In this document: positions 22,251-33,676 of the stretch, piece after piece
Layout: every line of letters begins with the position of its first letter
Position numbering within the stretch: position 1 is the stretch's first letter
Source of the DNA: Oscheius dolichura
Taxonomy: Eukaryota > Nematoda > Chromadorea > Rhabditida > Rhabditidae
Direction: 5' to 3'
Assembly (NCBI GenBank): GCA_932521035.1
Contig: OW051497.1
Coordinates: forward strand, 7,502,001-7,566,000
DNA: 64,000 bases
Notes under the pieces: generated by a model
Told to the model about the DNA's origin: nothing
Databases searched by the model: none
What the model saw: only the letters and a program-made list of their open reading frames with translations
Translations under genes and position numbers: made by a program

Positions 22251-24722
22251 TTAGGCCTGCCACTGAGGAATGACAGCCGGATTGTACACCGGTTGGAAAT
22301 ACGGAGAAGCATAATAGGGCATCTGGACAACTGGCGGCTGGGGGAGCAGCGACTGCGCCAAGAAGGAGGTGATATCAGGCATCACCGGAGCTGTAGCAGT
22401 TGCCTTTAATTAAGGAGACTAATTGAAACTAACAAAATATAGGCCCTACGTTGGCTTGAATCCGTCCCCAAGAGCAACGAATAGCATTTCCACAAATCTC
22501 CTTCCCGTTCATATCCATTATTGCATTTGTTGCACATTCTTTCTTCTCAAAACGGACAAAAGCATATCCCTGGGCTTTGAACAATCGAACTTCGGTTATT
22601 TCTCCATAAATTGCAAACGGCTCTTTTAGATCCTTCTCTAAATCAAGCAAGTACCCCCAATGCCGTCAAGAACTCAAACCTTCCGTGCTATTGCTGACAT
22701 TCCCTACATAAACCGATGTATTGTCTGGCTTTGTTGAGTTGAATACTTGCTCAAACGTCAACTTTTCCCTAGTGTCTTCCACAGGTCTTCGTGTGGCCCA
22801 ATTAGTTCGAATTGGCCGCCGTCCGAGCCAGTAGCCATTCATTGTGGCAATAGCCTTTTCTGCATTCTGAACTCATTTTCGTGGTAATTTCTAGGAGCAG
22901 CTAACCTCTTTAGAGGGGAAGGATACGAATCCGTAGCCTTTTGACTTTTGTGTCTGCGAGTCGCGAATAACCTTTGCCTCACTGAAATCAGACAGATAAG
23001 CAAATCTAAGGTCAAAGCAGATAACATGAACTTAGTCAGGCTGTACACACAACTTCCTAATTGTGTCAGGACTCACCTTACTTCCCCATGGGCGGAAAAG
23101 GCTTCCTTCATTTGACGGTTATCAACTTCTGGGCTGAGATCTCCGACAAAGACGTGATAATGCTCTGAAAACGTACATGCTCCCTTTTTAATAATGCCCT
23201 CCTACTGCTGGTATCAATCTTTGGCTCTTGTGGTATATTGGCCAGAGCGGCTTTAATCTCCTGAAAAACAGATCCAATTTAACCCCATTCGGTCAAAATT
23301 TATACCGCTGCCCGTTGAATGGCTGCTAGGGAGACGGATGATGGACCGACGCCGCTCTGTGGCACAATGAAAATTGGAATTCCTTCGTAGGCATTACTAA
23401 GAGGAGCCGGGAGTTGCATCTGTAAACTCAGGCGACTATGCTCAAATAGAGAGAAAGAGAGGAAGAGCAAGAGATAACGCACAGTGTATAAGGTTGGGTG
23501 CGGGGGGAACAATCAGCTGAACGCATAAGGGGAACATCAGCGCCGCGGTTCCTTGCTGGTTTCAAGACCACCCAGGGCAAATTGGTCACAGTACTGGCAG
23601 GAACTTTGGCTTCAACAAATAGAATACTAGAAGCGGAAACGCGTCTGTATTTGTTGGATTTCCCCTCTCTCTCCCTTTCCCCTCCCGTGTGATCTATTCA
23701 AACCCGTGGAAAGTACACGTCAGCATCGTGACGATTGTTCTAATACTACGTAGCCTAAATGGGAGGAGTTCGTTATCAGGAGAATAATGGAGACGCGAAA
23801 ATATCCCGGAGGCTTCTTTTTTGAAAAGAAAAGGAATGTTTCCCCATTTTCCCTCCCGGAAATATGCAACCACGTAAACATGAGCTGCTCGGTGTTACGT
23901 GGATTTGCGGCTGCTGCTATGATTCAAAAGGAATGCGGTGAACGAAAACTATTGTACAGGGTGGCCTTGTCAGTCCAGGTAGTTCGACACAGTGGGGTAT
24001 AGTGAAAAACGTGGGTGAACATACTGTTTTCACGGGGGCAATGATCGGACAGGCATTACCACACATTGGTATTAACAGGTTTGAATATACCATCCCGTTC
24101 GCTCTTTAACCCTTGTCTGGTCCCGTTCTGTAAAAGAGAAAGGCAAGACAGAATCAATAAAATTGCCCTTTTTTGTGCAACAGCCATCCTCCCCGTCATT
24201 AAAGCCCGGAGACAAGACAGCTGCTGTATGCCCCGCCTGTCAGCTTATTAGAAATGGTCTCACTATTCAGTTATGCATTGCATGTTTGATGTTTAACTGG
24301 GTCTCTTTGGATAGAGTACAGAAAGGGGAATAGGAAGCGAACAGTTACAGGTGTAGACTATTTGCGGATCTGGCTAGACTATCGATTCCCCGGGGCTGCC
24401 TCTATCCTTTCCCCTGTATTTAGCTATGGGAACAGAGATAGAAGACTCTCTATCGGGCTATGCAGAGGGGGATATGGGGGCAATGCTCGGGCTTTTATAG
24501 TCATAATAATCCATGCATGAGTACCCTCCTCTTGATCATCCTTCTCTTTTCCTTTCCACTAGAAACAACCCTTACCTCGCACATGGACTGTAGCGGATTG
24601 GAAACGGCGTAGGGTAGCAGAGACTGGGAATAAAGGTTGACTGGAGTTGTACAGACGGAACTTGGAGTAGTGCCAGTGGGCAGGTTGTTTGGATAGCTGT
24701 ACGATGCAGCCGTGGCTAACAT
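22251..24722 (-). CDS. TIA-1/TIAR-like RNA-binding protein with two RRMs
   Basis: TIA-1/TIAR proteins bind U-rich RNA and act in splicing, translational silencing and stress granules. First coding exon 24722-24576 (MLATAASYSYPNNLP), then 23419-23306, and further exons to the TAA at 22251-22253. The first RRM present matches TIA-1 RRM2: RNP2 VFVGDL and RNP1 KGYGFVSF, ending RTNWATRRP. The second matches TIA-1 RRM3: RNP2 VYVGNV and RNP1 GYAFVRF, ending AIRCSWGR. The C-terminus is Gln/Pro/Tyr-rich (MPYYASPYFQPVYNP). No RRM1 is found; its place holds low-complexity sequence. An exon-like stretch at about 24892-24985 (KRAHPFDEAPFGSNEDFLQT) ends in phase with the first exon, so translation may begin further upstream. 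Confidence 0.88.
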
Positions 24723-24891
24723 CTTCTGAAACAATTTCCAGTATTATAGTGTTATTCCGTGTTCAGAACGAACAGAATATTGGGCAAGATTAGCGGGTGA
24801 CAAGGGCCAGCTCATAGACAGGTCCATCTGCCCGCCCTCTGCCCCATTTGTCCTCGAGAATACAAAATGAACATCTCTATATATACCTTAG

Positions 24892-24985
24892 TTTGTAAGA
24901 AATCCTCGTTGGAGCCAAAGGGGGCTTCGTCAAAAGGATGTGCGCGCTTCAGGATGACAGCTAGACAGAAGGCTACTCGGCCTCC
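24892..24985 (-). CDS. Possible upstream coding exon of the TIAR-like gene
   Basis: On the minus strand a stretch after a TCTAG acceptor encodes KRAHPFDEAPFGSNEDFLQT and ends AAG|GTATAT, in phase with the exon that begins AAG-ATG at 24725. It has no ATG itself. A candidate upstream start (MRAQFITFSYEEDG at 25464) has a GGTATA donor, but its phase does not fit directly. So this may be coding in one isoform or only 5' UTR. Confidence 0.3.
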
Positions 24986-25813
24986 TATTCACCTGAAAAA
25001 TGTGATGTGACCTTATTGACAGCGGAAATTAAAATGGAAATTAAGAGAGAAGGAGCGGAAGATAATTTTTCGTATGTGAGGAGAGAATAGGTGATAAATC
25101 ATTCATTGAAGAAATGAAATGGAAATTGTCGAAAAGAGCAGAAGTTCGCTTTTGTGTCTAGGGAAAATAAGCCAGGGCACTAATATGCCCCTGTTCCAAA
25201 AAGCGGCCAGCACTAATCGAAATCGGAATGAAGGTTTTCCTACAGATGTTTGAGACATGTTATAGGCTCGGCTCAAAACATGTTCCGTTCTTGATGGATA
25301 AGTACAACAAAGACACATATTATAGAAGATGTGACGCCACCGGAAGAAAGAAAGAAGAAGGCTGGGTGGTCTAATGAAGGAGGAGGGAGGGAAGAGCGAG
25401 AAGCCAAGGGGGAAGAGATATACCCATCTTCTTCGTAGCTGAAGGTAATGAATTGAGCTCGCATTTCTCTGGGGAACGGTGAAAGGGTAATTACAAAAGG
25501 AAACCAATTAGAAAGTAGACGATGAGAAAATGCCTCTCCTTCTCCTTTTCTCGCCCCCTAGATATTCTGCACTGATAGGGCAAGCGCCTTCCTTCTAAAC
25601 ACCGTGGCCAAAATCGACCGGATACAACTACGAGAGGAGTAAAGGTTCGTGACGACTGTTAGGAGTAGCCATGCATTGTGTACCTGGCAGGTGGCCGTTT
25701 GTTTAGACCCCAAAACTAAACTAGCCATCCTGCTCATAAACTACTTATTTTTCCCTTCTGCTACTAGCATTTCACGCGATCAAAAAATGAGCTTTAGCTA
25801 TTTACAGCTTTTT

Positions 25814-25842
25814 GCACCTATAGGGGCACCTATAGGCACGTG
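25814..25842. repeat. Tandem GCACCTATAGG units next to a CACGTG E-box
   Basis: Two copies of GCACCTATAGG occur 1 bp apart and are followed at once by CACGTG. They lie upstream of the TIAR-like gene. This could be a clustered transcription-factor site; only the repeat itself is seen. Confidence 0.5.
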
Positions 25843-28197
25843 AACTTGGTAAAGGCAAAATAATCAAGGGAATCAACACTTTTTCAGCTGCAAAAGTAGA
25901 GAAGGCAATAGGTAGAGGTGAAAACGGAGCGGGTCCTTTAATGTCAACGTTCCCGTTGTTGCAAACTCCGAGAAGTTTATTCTTTTCGGGCAATCCGAAC
26001 ACTTCAAATTGGCTTCCTGACTCTTCCTGATTTTTACGCGCACAATATGCCCATATGTAAAGGAGGGAATCTTGCCGAGAAACCATGTCTTTTTGGTTTT
26101 AGAAAGACTAACTACGTTCTCAGGCCACAAAGAAATGACAAAAAGAGCAATCTCGCTCGCTCTGTCCGGCGGCGGGGACAAAGGGAAAATCGCAGATGTT
26201 CATTTCGAGAGGTGGTTAGAGACCATGGCTACCAAATTCGGCAACATCCTCTCTCGGATATTATTGGGTGAAACCGACTTGATATAATTCAAATGAGCAG
26301 TAGTTAGAAAAAAACCACAAAATGCGAAATTTTAGGAAAATCAGATAAAACAAAATCCCCCTTCCACGCACATTTTGCCGTAGTTATGATTAAAACAACA
26401 ACGAGAATGGAGGAAATATAGGGAGATTTTATGCTTTAAATTAAAAACAGCAAACCTCGAAAGCAGTAAATTTTGGCTGTCAGTTTTGGAGTAATAGAAG
26501 GCTGTTTACGCCTCCCCCCAGGCTTCCACATGCATTCGAGATGAGGTGACAATTTGTTCCCACTTCATATGTCAAAAACACTTAACTGCTTTTTTAAACA
26601 GGTTATCACAATCCGGGTTGTCTCTCAGGGGAGATACACGAACACCGGGAGGCGCCGGCGAGGAGCCAGCTGAGCTAACTCGTAGCCACCTCTGCGACCG
26701 TTATTTGATACGAGTCAATAAATAAACTTCCGATGGTCATGATCGGATCAACTATTGGCTGTCTGGAGCTGTGTATATATCTAGGAAAAAGATAGAAAGA
26801 AGAGCGAGGAGCCGGACTAAAAACAATTGAAATAAAAAGGGTTGGGAAAAGCCCGAAAAGCACTCAACTGGAAGTCAGATCCACACGGTGACGAGCAGCT
26901 AATTCACTAAGCGGCACCACTCGAAAATTTTCAAATTAGGAAAACGCATTAGCTCTGAGCTCGTAAAAATATAGGTCGTTTTATGTCTGGAGACATGACC
27001 GAGCGGCTCAAAATGAACGAGAAAACTAAACTATCTTTGAATTAATCCACACTATTACGCAATAATCCTACATCCACGTCTGGAGTTGCCATTCTTGGGA
27101 AGGAGATTAACTATTGCCTTCTAATAAGAGTAATGCGGACTTTCTAATCTCAAGTGTTTTCCATTTCCCGAGATGATTACAAACACTTTACGAGCTGTTG
27201 TTTTGAAATCGACCTTTTAGGAAGTATAGGAACCTTTAAAGAGGAAGAACTAACCCGGGGAAAGTATTATGCGCTAGCAAAAAAGTTGCAAACGAAAAGC
27301 CATCAATTGTTGTAAAAATCTGAGATTGAATAGGGCGTTCCTGGTGGCAGTTGCTGGCACATAGAAACGGAAACAGTTTATAACCTGGGGAATCTGCATA
27401 CTTCCGATATCTTTTCGGGAGGACAGTTTAATGGATACACTACGGAAATCGTCTATCTATCAAGTAGACGCTTTTGCCGGGGAATAACAGGATTAGGATA
27501 GGCTGAGAGGTCACGCTTACTTTGACAGGATTATACGCATTTTTTCAATGCGTATAGTTTACATTTGCTCGATTATAAGAAACCCTACGTGTTGGGAGCG
27601 TTTGCTGTTTTTCTTAAAATTTAAACCCGACTGGAAAATTGTACATCTCACCTCGATTGTATACCTTTCTCGATTTGCTTTTGCTACAGCTCTTGTGTCC
27701 TACTTTAGCTCCCTTCTATAGAAGTTCATATTTGCAAAGAAATCCTTACCGTAACCAAGAACTGAACAATTGTTTCTTTGGGACCAATATTGAGCTTTAT
27801 GACGATTCTGCTCCGATTTAAAACACGAAGGTATCCATTGGCGGGTTCTCATGGTGATATTCGTAAAATGTCCATTCTACCGATATTTCCCCCAACATAT
27901 GGTGCCAAAATCTAACATTCCGACAAATTTACTTAATACCATAAAGTTGTAGGATGGCAACAACCACATATATCACCTTAAATTGTACAGAAAAGAAACT
28001 TGATAACACAATTTTGCGGGGTTCATTTATAACATCACCTGGAAGTGACGCTTATGGAAACCACCTGCATGCCCGGGGATTTGCAATGACGGCGATTTCT
28101 TTTCCCTCCTTATATTTAAAGATAACCAGCTGCTGTGATCAGAATTTTAGAAATAGATTTCCAATTTTGTCGCCCCTATTGCCTTGACTTAATGAAA

Positions 28198-28226
28198 ATG
28201 GGGGTGCCCTCAATCGCCACCCCCAT
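28198..28226. repeat. G/C-rich 9-bp hairpin in non-coding DNA
   Basis: ATGGGGGTG at 28198-28206 pairs with CACCCCCAT at 28218-28226 over an 11-nt loop. No gene is nearby. Confidence 0.55.
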
Positions 28227-31200
28227 CCTCGTCATTTATTTAATTCTTAGACACTCATTTCACCTGGTCACGAATCTTTCAACCGTTTATGACCAAGATA
28301 TAGTGTTCAAAGGCCAAAAGCTTGTGTCATTGATTAATCGTGTTTGTAAACATTAGTCTAATCAACGGATCGAGAGGAGATCCGCGAACCCCCTGGCAGT
28401 TGTTGCATTTCACACGAGGCCCAACGTTTTTTGATCGCGGCTGATGGCTACTTGAAATATGGGGACAAAATAATGAATTATTATGAAGGAGACAAAGCCT
28501 CCTGGGAGGTGGAGGTGTGAAGTTTGTCTGGATTGTTACGCTACCTCAAGATACGTAGGCGAGGTGTCCTTTAGAGCGGGGGCCGTCGACATTTTTGATT
28601 ATTTATCATGGTAACTAACGCCTATCAAAAGCTAGACTATCAGAATGGTTCCCTCACTTTTAGAAGACCAGAAGCCCGACCTTTTGATGTCTAACACCAG
28701 TTTTTTTTCCTCCTCCACTGTTCTTTTTTCTCCATTTCCACGACAAATCTCATTTCCTCCGGCGTCTGAACTCATAGCCATGTGAACTTGACCTTCAACA
28801 TGTTTGTCCCCCTCCGTGACTGGTATAACCTGCCGCTGTAAGCTACAAAATCTCTCCGAGAGTAGGAGAAAGTGCAGTACGAAATAACAATATCTCCTAA
28901 TCGATGGGCTATTGTTTTGAAGGCTACTGCTCAACACTTTCCTAGTAAACAGAAAGTAAGTCAAAAATTAGATCAAGTCGTATTCCGTGGAAGGCGGAAA
29001 ATATTTGACGGTGTAGAATTCTTTGTCATTCTGGAGCCGTCCTCATCCTCTTTCTCTGTTGTTATGCCCGTCGAAACAGGCAAATAACATCTTCCCAGAG
29101 CTCAGTGGTTATTCCGGATCCAGATTTACCCCTATGCACGTGGAACGTTCTTTTTATTTTCTCTCATTCCCCTTGTGTTGATCTCTCCTTCTCATCTTAA
29201 GCTCTCTATTTGGGCGCTAAATTGTGTGCTTATTATGATTATGGTTTTAATCACGTTTACTCACGCATTTCGTGAGAATCACGGGCACAGAGAGAGTAAA
29301 TCTGTCTTTTCCATTTAAGGATAAATGAGAGGGTTTCGTGTTTGCTCGGAAGCAATATATTGCGCAGCGCTGAGAATTAATCGACCTCAACCGTCTCTTA
29401 TAAGTTCATTGTTTGTCACAAATGGCCACAGGGCATTTCATAGCATCACTGCTCTCGAAAGTCCTTTACTTCACGTTCTCACGTACTTCTAGAAGCCCAT
29501 TTGGTCTAAATGCCTATCCCGCGACCGTTCTTTTTGTTACCTTTCAACGAATGTCAGGGCCTTTGCCTTTCACTCGTAGATTCCCAAGACAAATAAGACG
29601 CGGAGCCAGCAATTTCATGATTAAATTTGAACCGTTTCCTGGACCTAAAGGCGCAATACTGATTTTGAATCTGAGTCTGGCTTTTGACGCGCCCTTTGTC
29701 CTATATAAGCCGTTTTTCTAAAACACAACTTGTTGATAGCCGCGTTGTTTTAAAGGTTGCTCGGTTACAGTACAAAAGAAATTAAAGATCATGTTCATCC
29801 CACACGAAAGTCAAGGGAAAACAGGATAACCCCCACCTTTGGTAATGGATATCTCCCCCCACCTCCTTCCGAATGTCTCCGTCTTTTCAACAGAGTGTAT
29901 AAAAAGGGACGTCATTGAGACTATTTTTCCGGCTTCTTCAACCTCTCGGCACATTGCGCTTCCCTTTTTTTGGACTACCAGACCTCTCCCACATAAGGAA
30001 ATGAATCGTCTAGTTCTTAGAAATCCTCAACTTATTCATGTGGGTACTATGTCGGACTCTCATTATTACCAATTTATATGAGACAACTTACGCAATATAC
30101 ATCCTCATAGACGCATGAACATTACAGAGTTCGTAGCTTGCCGGCCACTTCACACTCTCTTGACTGGTTTGACTGTGTTATGGGGCTCCACCGCCCTCTT
30201 TCACTCTTGGGCTCGCTGTTTGTTTCTTTAAAGTGTTCTTCATCTTTTTTCTTCTTCGGTGCACCACTCAGCTCACTCCCTGTGCTCATTAGTAATGTGA
30301 AACAATAGACGTCTTTTTATAATCACCGAAAATTTCTAGAAAAGACACCTGTCTCTGCCTCCCAGCTTGGAACTGTGATCTCTAACCGAGTACAATTAGC
30401 CCTACATCACTTGAACTTCCCCGATCTCCTAAGTTTAACCATAACAAGACAATTATTCTCCGTTTATATGAATTATGTGTGTGGGGGCCTTCTAGCTTCT
30501 CGTAGTAGGCAAAATACCTCCTTTGTATGGAATGCACAATCACTTTTACAGGTCCTGAACAGAAAATTAAAAAGAAGCAAGGGGTCGCTGGACCTGTAGA
30601 ATACCCCTAGCATGATCGTCTGTCTTTCCCGAATGCCTGCCAATATCACAAAGTAGCCCCCGCTTTTTTAATGTGGATAATTATCAAAACAACAATGCCG
30701 TCTCCGGCTGTCATAAACACTTTTTCATGATTGTTTTTTTGCAATTTTTCATTGATTTTGAGCCAATTTCCTGCCTAAAAAGGCGCATATAAAGACAATT
30801 GGCCAGGGGACCACCGTCGATAGTCAGCGCTTTGTAGAGCCATCAGAAAACATGATCCCTAACCAATTACACGCTCAGTGTCAAATTATAAACCTCTAGC
30901 ATTTGCATTCATTAGTACGTCAGCTTCCTTTTTCGCCCTGCCCGATAGATGGTGCTTTTCTGTTCTTTTTTTCTGCTCTCCGAAGTGACGAGTAGCTGTC
31001 CAGAGCAGTGCTTTTTCCTTGTTTTCTGGTGCATACCAAATATGATCATACTCTGTTATTTGGTATCAGTCAGTGTGCCTATTTCCCTTATACTGCGGGC
31101 AACGCGGGGGAGAGTTATATTTTTGATCCCGCTACCGTAGGAATTGTTCGTTCTCTGTGTCCTTCTATAGAACTTTGAAGAATTTCTTGAGCTCCTTTGC

Positions 31201-32893
31201 ACTCCATTTGAATGCTTCACAAGAAATAGAAAATTATGAGGGATTTATCTTCTTTTTGGTAGCAATCATGGACTGATTGACACCCTCAACTGAGTTGAAA
31301 TATACCTTCCAATTAGGGTGAGATGAGAAAGTAACCGGGGCTGGACCCCAATGATTACGCGAAAAGGAGCAAAAGATGGCCTATCTGCCTTCTTTTCTTT
31401 GCAAACGTCCTAATAGGCCAATTAGCGACCGCTGCAAGAAGCAGGAGAGAATAACTTCGCGATAATAGAAAAATTCGAGAAAAAAGAAGTCTAGATACTT
31501 CTTACTGTGGAATTACTCCCGTTTGCACATTCTTTAAGTAATTCTATCATATGGCCTTATGAATTGCCACGGCCCCCGGATTGTAATCCAAGCTGGGACA
31601 AGCAAAATACGGATAAATCTGCCCTTTCAAGATGGGCCATTATTCATGTCGATCCTAAGGGTCTTAGCAGGAAAAGTTCTTAGGTTCAGTGCTACTTCCC
31701 GCATCCAGAGCAAACCAACGATCGTATTTGCGTCGCTTTAAAGCTTATGCAAATGGTAAGAAGGCAAAGTCCTCCGGCAATCTATTTTGAGAGGAGATGG
31801 GGGTAAAAACAGTTCCGTTCTGAATGATAAAGAGCCCGCGAAAACGTTCCCTTTTTGTTTCTCCATTTTCTACCGTATGCTGAAGCTAATAGCTTGAACT
31901 CAAAAAGTGTATCCAATTTTAAAGGAGGGCAGCCCAAGTTCAGTGTCTAATATCTTTCAAAGAATGCCCATTTGCCCTCTCATTGGTTCTGTCTCACCCG
32001 TTGTTTTAACTTTTTAAAGGGATTTATACTTGGGTAAAGGGTAATTGGTCTAGTCTTCTATCTAGATCTCCCAATTCCCAGAAAACCCGGACTTCATTTA
32101 CACAGACTAATAAAACATATGATTCCCTATTATCCCTATAGTCAACGACATCTCTTTCATTTTTAACGTATTCTTACGAACAGGGCGAGAGGTTGGGGCC
32201 CTAGTCATTAGGGGAAATAATCCCAGTCCAATTCTTTCCCTTCTGCTAATCCAATTCTTTTTGTAGTCACCTTCTTTTTCCCCCCATTTATCTGGGAAAC
32301 TCATCATAAAATAGAAAAACGTAATACCCAGTAATGGCTAAGGTCTCTCGTATAACAATTGGTTTTAAGACGCCTGTTTGGTGTCTATTTTGGTAAGGAG
32401 GCTAGGGTCAAGGATTAGAAAGGGAATACCCTATTCATCTTTCATCATCATGCACACGTGGGTGGGGACTAGTTATTCTTATTCTTTGGTATTATACGCT
32501 ATACCCCGATAGCCTCTCTCTCGGTGAATAGAAGTTGATTTTTTGGCTTTACAGAGGGGGTCCGATCCACCTGCCGGTGAGTATAGAAATTCTTCAGCAT
32601 TTTACGAATTCAGCTATTCATGAACACTTGACGCATTGTAATTTTAAGCAGATGGTTCTTGACCATAAAAAGATGTTGATCCCCCGGTGCTAAAGTTTAT
32701 CTCACCACCTGCAGTCTTTTCTAGCAAGTCGGCCCCTTTTCACCCCCAGCACTCCGGGTTTTAATTGCCAAAAAGGACATAGAGACCTTTTCCTTCCCGG
32801 CGTCCGCCGTCTCCTGTATTTATAATGTTATTTGTCCTTCTTGCAAATGAGACGAGATGACAAATTCTCCCTTTCTCTCTTCACTGCTTAGTC

Positions 32894-32920
32894 CCATTGC
32901 TTCCAGTTTTGAAGCAATGG
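32894..32920. repeat. 10-bp hairpin upstream of the GPCR gene
   Basis: CCATTGCTTC at 32894-32903 pairs perfectly with GAAGCAATGG at 32911-32920 over a 7-nt loop, about 50 bp upstream of a TATA-like ATAAAAGGG. Confidence 0.55.
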
Positions 32921-33676
32921 AGATGCTCCGCCCCTTTCAGTAGCCCCATAACCCCTGTCCTCTCTAATAAAAGGGCGTCTTGCTCCGGCTATTTGATACT
33001 ACTTCCTGACACTTCTTGACTTCATCTCCCCCAATGGAGGACACCAGGTTCGTTGAATCTTGTTTTGACGAGGGACGCGAGGGTCTCGCGATGTAGTGGG
33101 ACTCATTCCATTAAGATCAGATTTTCTATGGAAGAGTAGAATATCCAACGAAGTCAGACAAGATGACAGCATGTCTCGTATTTTTCATTTCCTGCTCAAT
33201 CGGCTCATTCTACAGCCAATTTTTCATTTTTCAGTCACTGTTTTCAATCTTCGTCCCCATATTCGGCCACCCGCGCAATTTGATCAAAATTCTCTTTCTA
33301 CCCCCTTCCGATCTCTGTTGCTTTTCTATAGACCTCAGAATTTTTAAGTCTTTTTGTCTTCTCTACTTTTAGCTTAGGTCAAAACATTGTGGGCAATTTT
33401 TCACATAGCCTTACGTGCGATCCTTTGAAAAACAAAAGGAGAGTTGGCTCCCTATAGATATACGGTGGGGAGGATCTGTTTTTCATTTGAAAGTGTTTTG
33501 TTTCGAGAGGCTTCAGCAACTGGAACCACTTTTAACAATTTCTTATTCATGCAGAGCCCTATCCCTTCTCCACACCCCTTTAGAGCGTCAGAGCTCTTTC
33601 TTCCTGCTTCTTCTCCGGCTATACAGCTCTTTTTGGAGCCATCCAATCAGTTTTCACTTTCAGCTTCTTGGCGAAC

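Larger units (their letters stand above)
24990..33660. other. 8.6 kb gene-poor interval
   Basis: I find no exon chain, tRNA or known RNA gene here on either strand. Open frames (for example 25103-25507, 28632-28964, 29413-29721) have no family motif or splice support. Visible structure: tandem GCACCTATAGG units at 25814-25835 followed by CACGTG; hairpins at 28198-28226 and 32894-32920; and a TATA-like ATAAAAGG near 32968 with a 20-codon ORF at 33033. It is probably the combined upstream region of the TIAR and GPCR genes. Confidence 0.5.

Noticed and set aside
28632..28964. 110-codon open frame in the gene-poor block
   Set aside because: No conserved motif; flanking sequence offers no matching exons. 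Kept as non-coding.
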